A stretch of 64,000 nucleotides of DNA from Sindora glabra (GCA_020226215.1 CM035230.1:21991883-22055882); one strand, 5' to 3'. Positions 34,601-46,845 are shown, numbered from the stretch's first letter. Program-made: numbers and translations. Notes: generated by a model not told the origin, from the letters alone.

Positions 34601-37600
34601 CAAATTTAACAATTTTTTTCTTACTCCAGCAAAAGAACAAGTAAACAAACAAAACATAAATCATTCTTCCTGTATACAAGGTGGGAATTCAATTGAAGTA
34701 GCAAGGTTCAAACCTTTTAAAAGGTTACATATCTGTAATTTGCAGTGACAAAAGGGAGCTAATACGTGGACCTCTTAATAAACAAAACTTTCAAGGTAGG
34801 CTAGCATTGCAAAATGACATCATAAGCCAAAACTAGTCATAAGTCATGCGGTAGAAAGATCGTGAGGATTAAATTATATAAACAAGTAAGTGTAGCTCTA
34901 TATACATTCTCACTCTACCTTATGATACCATCATCTTTCCCATTTTCCAAAGGTTTGTATAGAGCATCAATTATCTCCACCTTAGATGACTGTGTTCTGG
35001 CAGATGCTCTATACCTAGAAATCAGAGGCCAACATCGAGATCCAACAACCTGAGAATCCAACATTACACACCACAGTAATATCTGGAGTGCAGAAGAAAT
35101 TAAGATATTCCCCCCTTCATAGAAACAATATCAAAGATAGAATTACCGCTGCTATTGATGGGATATCTAATCGACCCGCATTTCCATGAGAAACATCCAT
35201 CCCCAAAATCATTGTTGGAGTATCCTTTATCAGGGGAAGATGCCCAGAATGCTCTATGGCCAGCAAAGAATTAATTCCTCCAAGCTATAAAGAGGTTAGA
35301 GAACATAAATGAAATTACTAAATCTGTTTATAACCTTTTCTGTGTCAAAATACAGATCAAAGGAAAAAAAAATTACAAGTATATCAAGCCTATGATGTAG
35401 CAAGTACCTTAGTATTGATTTTAAGAAGCACATTAGTGAGGTATTGATCATTTATCTTAGAAGGGGAAATGCATTGCGATACAATGCCAAATTCACTCAG
35501 ACATTGTTTCTTCCAAGGGCCTAAATAATAAAAAGGGAAAAACATGGAGTGACTTATATAAATCAATGTAAAGGCAATCCAAAGAAATTTACTTCAAAGG
35601 CACACCATAAATGTCACAATTTTTCTTCTCAGGCAAGACACAAAGGATTAACTCTGGTTCATCTGGAAGCTTTGCTTGAAGCAACTCGAACATCCTTTCA
35701 ACCCTTTCAACGGGGCTGGATCTTTTCAAATGAGGATCTTCCTCTATTAATGTATAGGGGCGTTCAATATGCTGCATCAGTTTCAGTAGTGAGAGAGATG
35801 TTCTCAAATAATGAAAGAGAATTACTATAAAGTCACGACCTACAATTCCCTTGTTCATTCCGCATTTGATCAGCTCCCTTGAAAGGTAACTAGTATCACA
35901 ACGAGCAGAAAAGTTGACAACAACCCAGAGATCAATTCGTGTTGGTTCTAGAAGTGTCTGCGAATCAGAGAGCATTGTCAGACATTAAAGCAGCCAATCA
36001 AATTTTAGACAACTTTGAGAAACAACAGACTCTGATCTTAGTTTAGCATTCTTTCTTGATGTGAAATGAGCATACAATACCTTATTGTTAAAATTCCACT
36101 TTCCATTACAAGGGAAGCAGTTGTCATCCTTACCAACCTTCAACTGTGTATCCAAAAAAGAACAGTAGAGATTGAACTTAGCACTCAATTTATTTAATCA
36201 TACACCTTGTTCTTGTCTATCTCCTCATGTAGAAACACAAATAACAAAATATAGCCTGGGTCAACCTTTTACCTTTGGAATCTCAAGAACTCGACCTTCA
36301 ACCTGCGTCAATTGCTTCTCAATGGAAATGCCACAAGCAGCAAGAACAGGGTCATCATCATAATTATAATCTCTGAAAGCCTATAATTTTAAATGTTCAC
36401 TAATAAGGCATCAGTGATTCTGTAAGGAGAGAAGAAACAAGAAATCAATCATTACAAGATTTACATTTTTAAGAGTATTTATTCTATCTTGAGGCTTTTG
36501 TCGTGACTTTTCAACTAAAGATGCTCTCCGCATTGGAGATAATGCCTTTGAATAGCGCTGAAGGGAAACAAGTGAACAGAGCTATCCCATAAAAAAGTAA
36601 AGGAAAACAAAGAAACAATAATTAGAGAGTGAATTGGTTTAAAGCATTGAGGCAAATAATAAAGTAAAATAAAGACTCCATCTGGCACAAAAAGTGCAAA
36701 CCTCGAGGGGTAGATAGGTGGGATGTTTTGGCTTCCCAACATCAAGGCAAGGAAAATATGCAGAAGAGGTAAGCTCAATGCCACAATATTTAGCAAAATA
36801 ATCATAAACAGTAATGTCCACTTTCTGCCCTTCATTGTTGCTGTCACCATTTTTCATTTTCATGGTAAAACTGGGGGAAAAGCCGAGTCTATAAGGATAT
36901 TGTTTTCTTTTCTGAAAGAAAAGAAAGCAGTCAATTTAATTTTTCAGAAATTAACACTTACAGTTGCTTATTGCAAGGTTTCTCACTCAAGCCGATGATT
37001 TTAAATTCCTGGTTTCGATGTAACGTATGCACTCTTAAGTTCTTCAGCATTTTCTTGGCCTATATATCAACAAGGAAGAAAACTATAGTGAAATATGATA
37101 ATATGAAAGTATGACCTGTGTATGGGCAGTTTAAAGCTCATCACCTTCACCCAGTCAATAAAGCGGGCTTCCCGCACATTCTGGTGGGATAGGAGGAAAT
37201 CAATAACAGGTCCAGGTTTTAGAATAATCGTTGTGGACACATCTAGACATAAAATATAAAAAGGAACACTAAGACCAATAGAAAAAAGGATACCATTTAT
37301 TATAATGAGATTAAATAAAGAAAGGTCCTACCCATATTAAGAGACAGTCCACCCTGTGTGGGAAGAAAGCTGGAATGAAAACCACGAATTCCTGTCACTC
37401 CGCCTCCAACATCAGTGAAGTTCCTTGGGTCATCATGAAAGAATGATTGCCTTACCAAGAGACACCCCCTTCACATTCAGAAGACATAGGTTGACCAAGT
37501 TAGAGATGATAGGCGACATTGTGACAACATTATTAAATGAAAATCATTCAAGACTATGCCAAGATGTTTCTTTAAAGAAGATTCTCAAGGGATGCACCTG

Positions 37601-38394
37601 TTGGCTGCCTGCTGTCTTAGTATGACATCAAGCACTCTCAAAGTATCCTGGGCCCTAGCATCTAAGTCAATTCCCTCCAGGGAAGGAACAGCAGATTGCA
37701 GGGGTATTTTGGCAGCAAAACTTATTTCCACATTAAAAGTCTTTGACTGGAAAGAAAGTTTTGACCTTTTTGCTTCTGCTCTGGGACTCCCATCAGCACC
37801 AGGACTCCCAATAGTGCTGCAAAAGTAGGAAGACAATGTAAGCTTTGAGGCAAGAGTCCAAAACAACCAAGACTAATATAAATATGATTATACCATTTTG
37901 CAAAGGACTTCTCAAGCACCACTGGGAAATTAAAATAGTTGCGTGGTAGAGGACCCACTGTGTACAAAGTTTTCTCTCCATCATATGCAAATTTTTTCCC
38001 ATCAAGTGCAGAAGAGTATGTTTGGTATAGCCTATCAATCACTTTTCTCCCAATGCCCTTGCTTTCAACAGCTCTTTTATCTTCTGAAGTAATAGTAACC
38101 TGGAACAATTTATTCTTAAAGCTAAAGCTTTATATACTTTGGAAAATAGATATTGAAGAAATTGTCACATACACTATACTGGAAAAATATTGCCTCCAGA
38201 TCACCAATAGAAACTCTGAAGTGATTTGCAAGCAATGATATGCATTTCCCTGCAGTCCCAACACTACACCTATTGACAATACTATACTTAGTAGGAGCCA
38301 AGTGTTCAAGCTTGACATCTGGTGGTAGATCCGGAGGTGGTGTAGGCAAAGGAGAACTTTCAACAGCTTCTTCACTAACAGGTATTTTCTCCAT
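31671..38394 (-). CDS. AGO6: ARGONAUTE protein of the AGO4/6/9 clade, probably AGO6; complete
   Basis: Spliced by eye into 22 exons, 2709 coding bases, 902 residues plus TAA; all splice phases join and all introns are GT-AG. ATG is at 38394-38392, stop at 31673-31671. Domains: N-terminal and linker 1-260; PAZ about 262-400 (exons 5-8); MID about 480-610 (exons 11-13); PIWI about 610-885. Catalytic Asp-Asp-His of slicers is kept: D640 in LGMDVSHG, D723 in FRDGVS, H855 in YAHLAAAQ. The end SMFFC is typical of the AGO4 clade. Segments such as SSAYFPCLDVGKP, IIGLSEKPCNKQL, GGINSLLAIE and PKFTVIVAQKNHHTKLFQ resemble AGO6 more than AGO4/9 (recalled, not searched). Family role: nuclear effector loading 24-nt siRNA and guiding RNA-directed DNA methylation with Pol V transcripts. 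Length is close to the family's 880-920. No frameshift or stop seen. Confidence 0.95.
31671..38394 (-). other. AGO6: exon map of the AGO gene
   Basis: Coding exons in transcript order: 38394-38173, 38099-37894, 37816-37598, 37468-37332, 37242-37145, 37059-36962, 36870-36702, 36581-36465, 36380-36273, 36143-36081, 35957-35844, 35771-35606, 35520-35408, 35284-35147, 35049-34919, 34285-34220, 33576-33513, 32938-32827, 32755-32682, 32501-32407, 32309-32278, 31837-31671. Borders were fixed by GT/AG sites plus family sequence: for example LPLE|LCSLVSLQRY joins exons 7 and 8, and ANR|GCLLVRQSFF joins 3 and 4. Exon 7 could also start elsewhere, but only 36870 keeps the frame and gives KQLFTMKMKNG. 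The smallest exon is 32 bases. Confidence 0.88.
35772..35843 (-). other. AGO6: 72-base in-frame intron of the AGO gene
   Basis: Between GTAGGT and GATGCAG; its length is a multiple of three and it has no stop, so the flanking exons form one open frame through it. Splicing joins NKGI to HIERPYTLIEED, the expected AGO4-clade MID sequence; retention would add 24 mostly hydrophobic residues there. Confidence 0.8.
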
Positions 38395-38399
38395 CTTTT

Positions 38400-38554
38400 T
38401 GTTTCAATAATGATTATGCTATCAAAACAGAGGAAATGAAATAATGAATGCTCCACACATCATTAGAAGTTCAATGTTTTTACCTTTAAAATCAAAAGTA
38501 AGAGAAACCATTGACATATTCAAACTTACATAATTGGACAAACCTACACACAGA

Positions 38555-38603
<49 letters not shown>

Positions 38604-39502
38604 TGTGCTTTCTTAGATGTCATAGAAGTCTCTTAAAAGGCATAGGAACTGCAGCATAAATCATGTGACACCAACTAATTCTTTAAAAGGAAAACAAACT
38701 GACATCACAATCTTACTTAGAAAAAAGAAGAAAAATCAAATAATTGATTATCATCAAATTTTGGGGATTTAAATTGCAATGGCCAAGGACAAAGATCAAA
38801 ATTATCAAAACAAAACTTTCCTGCCCCCCCCCCCAAGAAAAACAGACATAAATAGTGTAGAGTTGATTCTTTGACAAGTATTCTGGTTAAAAAAAGGTCA
38901 GGCTTTAATGTAGAGTAATTCAGTTTGCCATGCAGAATTCTTAAAAATTGGCACAAGATACATAGAGTGAACCAAATGTGGTTATGCATCATTTCAATTA
39001 TAGCATACTCAAAATCCAAATAGGAAGAATTTTGAAAAAAGTCAATGGAGATGACCGATATTCTAATTAAAATCCAGAAAAGCAAATTCATAATGATAGT
39101 AGTGGAAAAATAGCAATGTCACTACAGTGAACCTTGGGAAAAAAGGGGACAAAAATGAGCAAGAGTGCTAGGTGAAATAATGCGGAAACCCCATACATAA
39201 AAACATCACTCCTCTAAACCCTTGAAGTTTGACATTCAAACAAACACCCAAAACACGAATTTGAAAAAGAAAATCAAAACTTAAGAAACACCCACAAAAC
39301 CTCGACCAAAAAGACACTTTCTAACGTACATTGAAGCTAATAATTATGTAACCAGCAAACGAATTTCGAAAGCAAGTCGAAAAATAGTAAAAGAAGACGA
39401 ACATGCTGAAATCAAAATTTTCAAACCTGCAAGCAAGCAGGTACCAAATTTCCGACCACAGCGTCAAAACAAGAGAATAAACAAGATTAAGAAAAATCTT
39501 AC
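38400..39502 (-). other. AGO6: 5' UTR intron of the AGO gene
   Basis: The sequence upstream of the ATG is AT-rich intron-like DNA back to a good donor, AAGG|GTAAGATTTT, at 39502-39501. The acceptor is probably 'aaacaaaaag' directly before the ATG or a nearby AG. It contains an (ATT)n array (38554-38603) and a C10 run near 38823 (G run on the gene strand). The open frame at 38717-39091 has no family signal and is dismissed. Confidence 0.55.
38554..38603. repeat. (ATT)n microsatellite in the AGO 5' UTR intron
   Basis: About 16 ATT units, likely length-polymorphic. Confidence 0.95.
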
Positions 39503-39610
39503 CCTTCAGAATGAACTTGATCGATAGGCTTTGAGTGGGAACGAGCTTGAGAGAATACGCAGGGTCACTCTTCGGCTTCCACTGAGTGACTTGGTTTTCA
39601 CAACGAGAGC
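39503..39610 (-). other. AGO6: 5' UTR exon of the AGO gene
   Basis: GC-richer than its surroundings, it ends at a consensus donor and has no ATG on the minus strand, so no upstream frame would disturb translation. The pyrimidine-rich start near 39600-39615 ('tctctttccctccgctctc' on the gene strand) is a likely transcription start zone. Confidence 0.55.
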
Positions 39611-39654
39611 GGAGGGAAAGAGAATTAGAAATTAGGAAACATTAGAAAATTAGG

Positions 39655-39680
39655 CAAATTATATTATAAATATGATGTAA
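39655..39680 (-). promoter_or_regulatory. possible AGO promoter TATA region
   Basis: On the gene strand 'tttataatataatttgcc' lies 45-65 bases before the inferred transcription start zone. The flank is so TA-rich that several such sites exist, so this is only a candidate. Confidence 0.3.
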
Positions 39681-39689
39681 TTATAACTA

Positions 39690-40840
39690 TTATATAATAT
39701 AATATAATTATAATATAAGTATAATTATAATATAATATAATAATACTGGCACTTCTATTTTGGACAAATTATTTTTCAATTTTCATTTGAAATTTTGAAT
39801 GTTAGGGATTTATCATACATACGGTTGACATTAGGCATCACACTCATTTTGTTAACAGCACTTCCGTTGATCTAACTCATCATGTTTGTAACTTTGACTT
39901 TGACTTTGCGGGACCCAATGCAAACAATCGGTTACCGTTCCATATGCATGTTTGGAGGGTAAAAAATGTATGAAAAAAAATATAGATAAAAAGGTATATG
40001 AAAAAATATTTATCCACTTGTTGTTTGAATATATTAAAAATTATAAAGACATTAATTTTTTATTTAATTTGGTTGAAAAGTAAAGAAATAATTTATTAAA
40101 TAATAAAATTATTTCTATAGCAAATGAATTAAGTAAAAAAGAAAATATATTTTTTGTAACAATAAAAGTGATAATTTACTTAATACACACAATTTAAATC
40201 TTGAGTTTGGAACCTCAAACAAATGAGTGGGCCAAAAAGGCTCGAGTTGAGTTCTAGCTAAACTTTCTTAAATATTAAGATATTTTTGCTAAATTCAAAT
40301 CCAACCCTATTCAAGATTTTATTATACTTTTCATGCTCAAGTGTAGTTCTTTTTGAAATAGAAATATTAAGCCTAACCTGATTTAGGCTTGATTTTAAAA
40401 TTTTAATGCATATATTATAATTAAATTCTATAAATATACAAAATATATTAATATATATTATATTTAATATATATATATAATAAAAAAATATCATTAAAAA
40501 TTATCATATATGCATATTAATTTTTTATGGTTAAGATTCCTCTCTATCTCTGTCGCACACACACACACACTCGTATATATGCTAAATATATAGCATAATA
40601 TTTGTATATTTAATATACAAATACAAAATTGGACTAAATCTAAGGTAACTCAATTTTAAATAAGCAAAGCTAAACCTAACCTATTTAAAAAATAGGACTT
40701 AAAACTTTATCCAAACCTAGTTATTAAGGCTAATTTTTTAGTTCAAGCCCTACTTATTTTGAGTTAAGTGCAAACCAAAATTTGGCTTAAGCCATGTTTG
40801 CCCACCCTCACCCACAAATGATAAAGAATATAGTTTTTAA
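39690..40840. other. AT-rich upstream region of the AGO gene
   Basis: No gene. Stretches near 40220-40810 ('aagcctaacctgatttaggc', 'ggcttaagccatgtttgccc') look like a decayed dispersed repeat; the minus frame at 40258-40494 is low-complexity. Confidence 0.4.
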
Positions 40841-40945
40841 GAGACGTTTGGTTCGTGCAATCTTATATTTCTAAGAAAGTGTGCATTCTCAAAAATGTAA
40901 TTCCTAAGTATGTGATTTTTAAGAATGTAAAATTATTATGTTTAG

Positions 40946-40949
<4 letters not shown>

Positions 40950-41007
<58 letters not shown>
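40950..41007. repeat. (TA)n microsatellite
   Basis: About 29 units. Confidence 0.95.
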
Positions 41008-41009
<2 letters not shown>

Positions 41010-42230
41010 CTGAATATATTTTTTCACATTTCCAGATATATTATATTCTTATATTTAGTTCACATTTCATATTCCTAAGAATCTTATTATTTTTCTAAAA
41101 ATATCTTTATTAATTTTTTTATAAATTGTAATAAATTATATATTTAATTAAAAATATATAAATAAAAACTTTTGAAGGCTTAATAAATTAATAATTTAAA
41201 TTTTATTTTATTACAATGTAATAAATAATTTAATATATAAAATATTAAAATTTTTAAGAATTTAAATTTGAATTTTTATATAATTAATTATAAAATAAAT
41301 AAGTAATTTCTCCATTGTTGACAAGAAATTTTTATTTTCTTTGAAAGGAAAATAAGAGAGAAAGAAGAGAAATAATATCTTGTTAAATTTAAATTGACAA
41401 GAAAATAAAAAATTTTGAATTTTTAAATAATTAAAATATAATAATCACACATTTTATCTTTAAATATTCTTTTTTCCTCTTTTTCTTCATTCAAATAAGA
41501 GAAGAAATTAAGGGTTCATTTATTTTATTAATAAATATTTTTATAAAAAATATTATTTATATATATATATATTTATAAAGGGATGATATATTATTTATAT
41601 TAATAATTAAAAAATAATATCTAAAAATTTGAAAATAGAAAAAAGTAAATTTTTTTAAAATAAAAAATTATTTTTTCAAAATTTTTCTATTTAATATTAA
41701 ATAAATAAAATATTTTTATTTTTAATATTTTATAATTATATTTTATAAAAATTATTTTTTATTATAATAAACAGATATATTAATCTCGCATTTAGCCGAA
41801 GGAATATGCTCATATAAAATAGTTACACGCATGACACAAGTCTATGTTATTAAAATGATGTCTATGGTCTTTTGTAAATATGTTTGTGACTATTAAAATT
41901 AATATTAATATAATAAAATTGTGAGTAAGTGAATCACTCTGCTATTGCCATAATTTTCAACATATTACTATATCCTAAACTAAATATCAATGAAAATATC
42001 AATGCGAAAGTTCAAATTTTAATATGGAATAATTGAATATTAAAAGGTACTATTTTAAGTTAATTTATATGAACAGTTATTTAAAAAATTATTTTGATTT
42101 TAAATAATATTTAATAAAATTATGAAGAATTCATTTTATTTATAAAACTCTTTTGGACTTCCTATTTATATTAAATATAAAAAATATTACTTAAATTTAA
42201 ATTCAAATTTTTTGTATATAAATTAATAGG

Positions 42231-42470
42231 ATTGGAATTTAGAAATTACTTATTTAGAATAATTATCCTTATTATTATGAAAAAATTAAAAATTAAAAAT
42301 ATAGGTTAAAAGTGAAAAATAAAAATGAAAAATTTTCAAACTAAATTAGAATTGGAATATAGAAATTACTTTTTTACTTATTTAGTGTAATTATATTTAT
42401 TATTATAAAAAAAATTAAAAATAAGAAATATAAGTCAAAATTGAAAAATGAAAAAAAAATTAGAATAAAT
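42231..42470. repeat. tandem duplication, about 122 bp
   Basis: 'attggaatttagaaattact' and 'attggaatatagaaattact' start two copies that share 'taattatccttattattat' / 'taattatatttattattat' and the AAAATT-rich tail. Confidence 0.65.
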
Positions 42471-42870
42471 TAAGGCATAGAAAAATAGGGATAAAATTGT
42501 TATTTTACTTTAATATTAATATTCTCATGAGATAGGAATCTGAAATATCCACCTCTCCTAATGAGAATATTTGAAAAGAAAGTGGAGTTCTAAAATATTC
42601 TTAAGAATGTTATATTCTAGGATAAATTTTTTAAAATTTTATACTAAATATAGGAATATAACATTCCTATAAAATATTTTCAAGAATGTAAAAAATATTT
42701 CATAAATCAAATACCTAGTTAAAGTAATATTGGATACCATTACATTGCTAGAGTACTAAAAAATATATTTTTATCAAAAAAATAATAAAAATATTAATTA
42801 TTATATGTCAAAAATGTTATCTAGTAAACTCCAGCTAGCACCTTTGTAATATGATAGCACCTAATGGCAT

Positions 42871-43085
42871 CTTAAGGGCTTTACTTTTCATTATGTCAAT
42901 TCAAGCCTAAAATTATATGTGGGTACATTAAATGAATTATCATCCCTACAATTATAAAAAAAAAAATTCTAATAAGCTATCTTGAGGGCTTTACTTTTCA
43001 TTATGTCAATTCAAATCTAAAAATATGTATGGATATATTAAGTGGATTACCATTCCTACAATTATTAAAAAAAATCTAAATAGCT
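42871..43085. repeat. tandem duplication, 110-bp period
   Basis: 'cttaagggctttacttttca' at 42871 and 'cttgagggctttacttttca' at 42981, each followed by 'ttatgtcaattcaa' and later 'ccctacaatta' or 'tcctacaatta'. Confidence 0.8.
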
Positions 43086-43213
43086 CTAAAAATGTGATTT
43101 TGAAATTATAAAGCTTTCTATACATTTTCTTCGCTAATGTAATGTAAAAATATTTTTCTAATTCCCAAATTATTTTTTTAATTTATTTCCTCATTAAGTT
43201 TCCTATGAGAATA

Positions 43214-43946
43214 AGGGTATTTGATAAATAAAATTTTCATTAGTTTTTAGTTGATCAAGGTAATTTTAATTAATTGACTAGTTATTTTAGACATTTGATA
43301 AATAACTTATTCAATTAGTTTATTGATTTTCAATTAATTGATTTGAAAAAGTTAAAAAATTCAACATTTTCAAACAGCTAATTCAATAAATATCTATGAC
43401 CTTAAATTATGCAATTATAATAATTATTCCCATTCTTCATTTTGTTAAAAATGCTAAAGGAGAGAATTTGAATCCTATGCTCTTAACATATATTATACTT
43501 AATCACTTTGTTATTTTACACATTTTGCTTATATATGCTAATTTAATACACGTTAGATTAAAATACTTGCTTATAAATAATAAGTAATTATTTAACTTGT
43601 CATTAATTAAATTTATATAATAAAGTCAATATCTTTAAAAATAATTGTTATAGTATGTTAAAAAAATTGTCAAACAATTATTTAATGAATTCAAATTTTT
43701 TCACATCAAAAGCAAAAATTAATCAAATTGATTTATATACATATATACTCAAATAAAACATAAAATACACTCAGATTTATATATCATTTTAAGAAATAAA
43801 AAATTAATTTTAGTAAACATCTTTATTCAAATAGTTAATATTATCAATTAATCAAATTAACTAATATAATTAGCTATTAATTAATAGCTAATTAAATTAA
43901 TTAATTGCTAATGCTAATATAGTTAACTAATTATCAAATAGGGCCA
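43214..43946. mobile_element. possible MITE with GGGTATTTGATAA ends
   Basis: The left end 'agggtatttgataaataa' and the right end on the other strand 'ggccctatttgataattag' are similar, with AATTAATTGA-rich arms that can pair. The frame at 43396-43587 inside is low-complexity. Borders and target duplication uncertain. Confidence 0.35.
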
Positions 43947-44831
43947 ATATCTAAACATTTTCACATGGAATAATTTCATGAGAAACTTAATATCTTAAGA
44001 AGTAGAGTATTTTTTCACCATTACAGTATTTTTTTTTCTTTGAAATTTATAATTTTTGTTTGACTTGTTTACTTTGATATTTAAAACAAAGACGATTCAA
44101 TTCTAAAAAATTCAATTTCCTAATGTTCAAAATCCCGATAGAATTACATTATGAGGTTGTATGATTAGTAGAAGTAGCATGGGAAATACAACTTTCTAGA
44201 AAAATAAGAAATCCATAAGTCGTTTGGGTAGCCAATAATTGCAAAAGTAGAGGAAACAAAACTTTTCATGAGGTAGTTTTACTTCCCATAAATATTAAAA
44301 TTATTTACCCACAATCTTTTCACTCTTCAATAAGAAAAAGATTCATATGTCTTTTATAGATAGAAATATAAAAATATTCCTACTTAATTTAACTAAAGAT
44401 AACTTCAACATTTTATCCTTATCATTTAAAAAATATAAAAATATAATTTATTAATTATAAAATATAAACTCAATTATTTAAATATATTTATTAATTATAT
44501 AAAATATAATTATTTTATTAATTATATAAAAATAAAATTAGTATTATATAAAATAAATATTAAATATTATATGATAAACATAAATTATAAATATAATCCT
44601 TGCTATAATTATAATAGAATTTTAATTCTAAAAAGCTTGAGATTTATTATATATATCTATTATATTATTAATTTTTATTATATTTATCATTTATTATTTT
44701 AATATTCAATTATAAAAATAAAAAATTGTCTAATTCTTATCTATTTTGCATAAATTTGATAAATTAATTATTTACCCAATAATTTTCTTCATTCAAATTA
44801 TATTCCACTTTAATTATATTAATATAATTTG

Positions 44832-44835
<4 letters not shown>
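43947..44835. other. AT-rich DNA, no gene
   Basis: A phrase 'cgtttgggtagccaataatt' near 44221 may begin another small repeat, but I found no partner end. Confidence 0.35.

Positions 44836-44904
<69 letters not shown>
44836..44904. repeat. (TA)n microsatellite
   Basis: About 34 units. Confidence 0.95.
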
Positions 44905-44906
<2 letters not shown>

Positions 44907-45212
44907 ACATCATAAATTTTTTATATAAATATATTTTTCATTTTTATAACAAATTAAAAAAGAAATTATCAATTTAAAAAATTATGATTAAAATAGATAT
45001 TGTAAATATGGTTTAAAAAATTAGAAACAGTTAAAATTTAGAGATATTTTTTATTTTTATGTTATAATTTTAAAAGATATATTAGTTATTTTAATAATAC
45101 TTTTTAAAAAATTTAAATTTAAATTAAATTAAATATAAGAAGTTAATTTTTAAGAAATGTCAATTTCTCAGTATAACTAAATAACTTTAAACAATTATTG
45201 ATAAGTTTATAA

Positions 45213-45757
45213 TAGAATTTACTCCTTAAAAAGCATAGTTTTTAAAGCCAAATTGACAATTAAACCGAATAGAGCACTGGTTCATTACTTAAACTAATTT
45301 TAATTTTAAAAATATAAATTAATTAATTATACACACACTCTAGTAATATATAATTAAAATGATAAAAATATAAGTGATATAACAATAACTTATGTTAGAA
45401 ATAATTAGATACAAATTTAATTAATATGAAATTACAAAGATATTATACCTCAATTATTATAAAATTATGAAAAATTTAATTTTTTAGAATTTACTCCTTA
45501 AAAAGCATAGTTTTTAAAGCCAAATTAACTACTAAACCAAATAGAGCACTGATTCGTTAGTTGAACTAATTTTAGCTTTAAAAATATAAATTAATTAATT
45601 ATACACACATACTAGTAATATATAATTAAATGATAAAAATATAAGTGATATAACAATAATTTATATTATAAATAATTAAATATAAATTCAATTAATATGA
45701 AATTGCAAAGATATCACACCTTAATTATTATAAAATTATGAAAAATTTAATTTTTTT
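45213..45757. repeat. tandem duplication, 272-bp period
   Basis: 'tagaatttactccttaaaaa' begins at 45213 and 45485; the copies stay close to identical, e.g. 'gcatagtttttaaagccaaa' and 'aaatataagtgatataacaa' in both. Recent compared with other repeats here. Confidence 0.85.
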
Positions 45758-46206
45758 AGAAAATTGAAAAACTAGTTTGGTCTACTAGTTTTAATTAGTT
45801 CAAATTAGTTCTATCCAATTCCTATAGATTTACATGTATTTTCAATTCAATGACTTTAATTGGATTGACTCCCTAATCTGGTCTAGTCCAATTTTTAAAA
45901 TTATGCTCAAAAATTTAATTTCCTGCCAAATTTAATTTTTATATAAATTAAATATCTTCCAAATTTTATAAAATGCTCTCTTGTTCATAGATTGAATCTT
46001 GCATTTTGTCTTGAACTCATTCATGTAAAAAGAAGTGTGTTTAAAAGCATATCTTTGAGAATAATTATATCTATTTTTTTCAATTCTTAAATACTTTAGT
46101 TATAGCAATTGTTATTAGTCTAATCTAATAAATGAAGAACAATTATAATTTTCATTATCCATTTTAGTAATTTTAACTTTTTCTCATTCTTAAATATTTT
46201 AATTAT

Positions 46207-46845
46207 AACTTGAAAAATACCCTTTTAACTTTGAAATAATTGAATTATGCCCTTTTTATTTTGAAAACTTAAAAATTACCTTGTTAAACTTTATAAAACT
46301 TAGAATTAATGCTCATCATCAACTTAATTAACTATTTTATCAAATTACACATTTTTATGAACTTTTTAAGTAGGAATGATAATATTATAGTTTATTGGTT
46401 TATTTTATCTTTTAAATAATTTTGCAACCCATTTTGTGGTATATAATTAAAACTTTATATATATCTAGTTTATTTTTTTTTAATTACATAACATTGAAAT
46501 TATTTGCAAAAAATTATAAGATAAACTAAAATGTTATAATATTATAGTTCTTGTTTAAAAAGTTCATTAAAATTTCATGTGATTTTCTTATAATAATAGG
46601 AATAGTAATCCACTCAACATATAAATATAAAGTTTAGGATTTGAACCCTAAATGTAATAGATAGTAAAGCCCCTAAGGCAATATTAAATGCCAATGCATC
46701 ATAAAGTACTAGCAAAAAAAATAGAGTAATTTGAAAAAAAATAAGTTGACAATAAGTGTTAATCCTAATTTTGTATAGTTTAAGGGTAATTTTCAAATAT
46801 CTAAAAATGAACATATTAAAATCTAACCACCCTAAATTTTTTTTA
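46207..46845. mobile_element. second, older copy of the 512-bp MITE family, with internal insertion
   Basis: The left arm repeats the motif order of the 8151-8662 element: 'aaaataccc...aactttgaaataattgaatt', 'cttaaaaattacc', 'aatgataatattatagttta'. The right arm is its inverse, ending '...ttaaaatctaaccacccta'. About 150 bases starting near 46598 ('taggaatagtaatccactca') interrupt the right arm. Outer borders are eroded, so no target duplication is read. Confidence 0.6.

Larger units (their letters stand above)
40841..42719. mobile_element. 1.9-kb TIR element, non-coding (possibly PIF/Harbinger-like)
   Basis: The left end 'gacgtttggttcgtgcaat' resembles the right end read on the minus strand, 'aggtatttgatttatgaaat'. 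Beyond the ends both sides share phrases such as 'ttcttaagaatgt', 'ggaatgttatattcc' or 'atattatattcttatattta' and 'gatttttaagaatgt' over some 200 bases. TAA borders both ends (40838-40840 and 42720-42722), which would suit a 3-bp target, but TAA is common here. The interior holds a TA array (40950-41007) and a tandem duplication (42231-42470). Upstream of the AGO gene by about 1.2 kb. Confidence 0.45.

Noticed and set aside
35549..35830. Plus-strand frames over the AGO gene (also 36723-36998, 37425-37625, 37556-37828, 37939-38238)
   Set aside because: They are antisense to AGO exons whose splicing and protein match are clear.
36515..36850. 111-codon minus-strand frame with membrane-like segments
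   Set aside because: It runs through an AGO intron in the wrong frame; the correct frame gives the conserved AGO sequence.
38717..39091. 124-codon minus-strand frame in the AGO 5' UTR intron
   Set aside because: Low-complexity, no start or splice context, and it crosses a mononucleotide run.
46625..46660. 'ggatttgaaccct' considered as the T-arm of a tRNA
   Set aside because: No acceptor stem, D-arm or anticodon arm can be folded around it.
46614..46814. 66-codon minus-strand frame
   Set aside because: Spans the insertion and arm of a MITE; no protein family signal.
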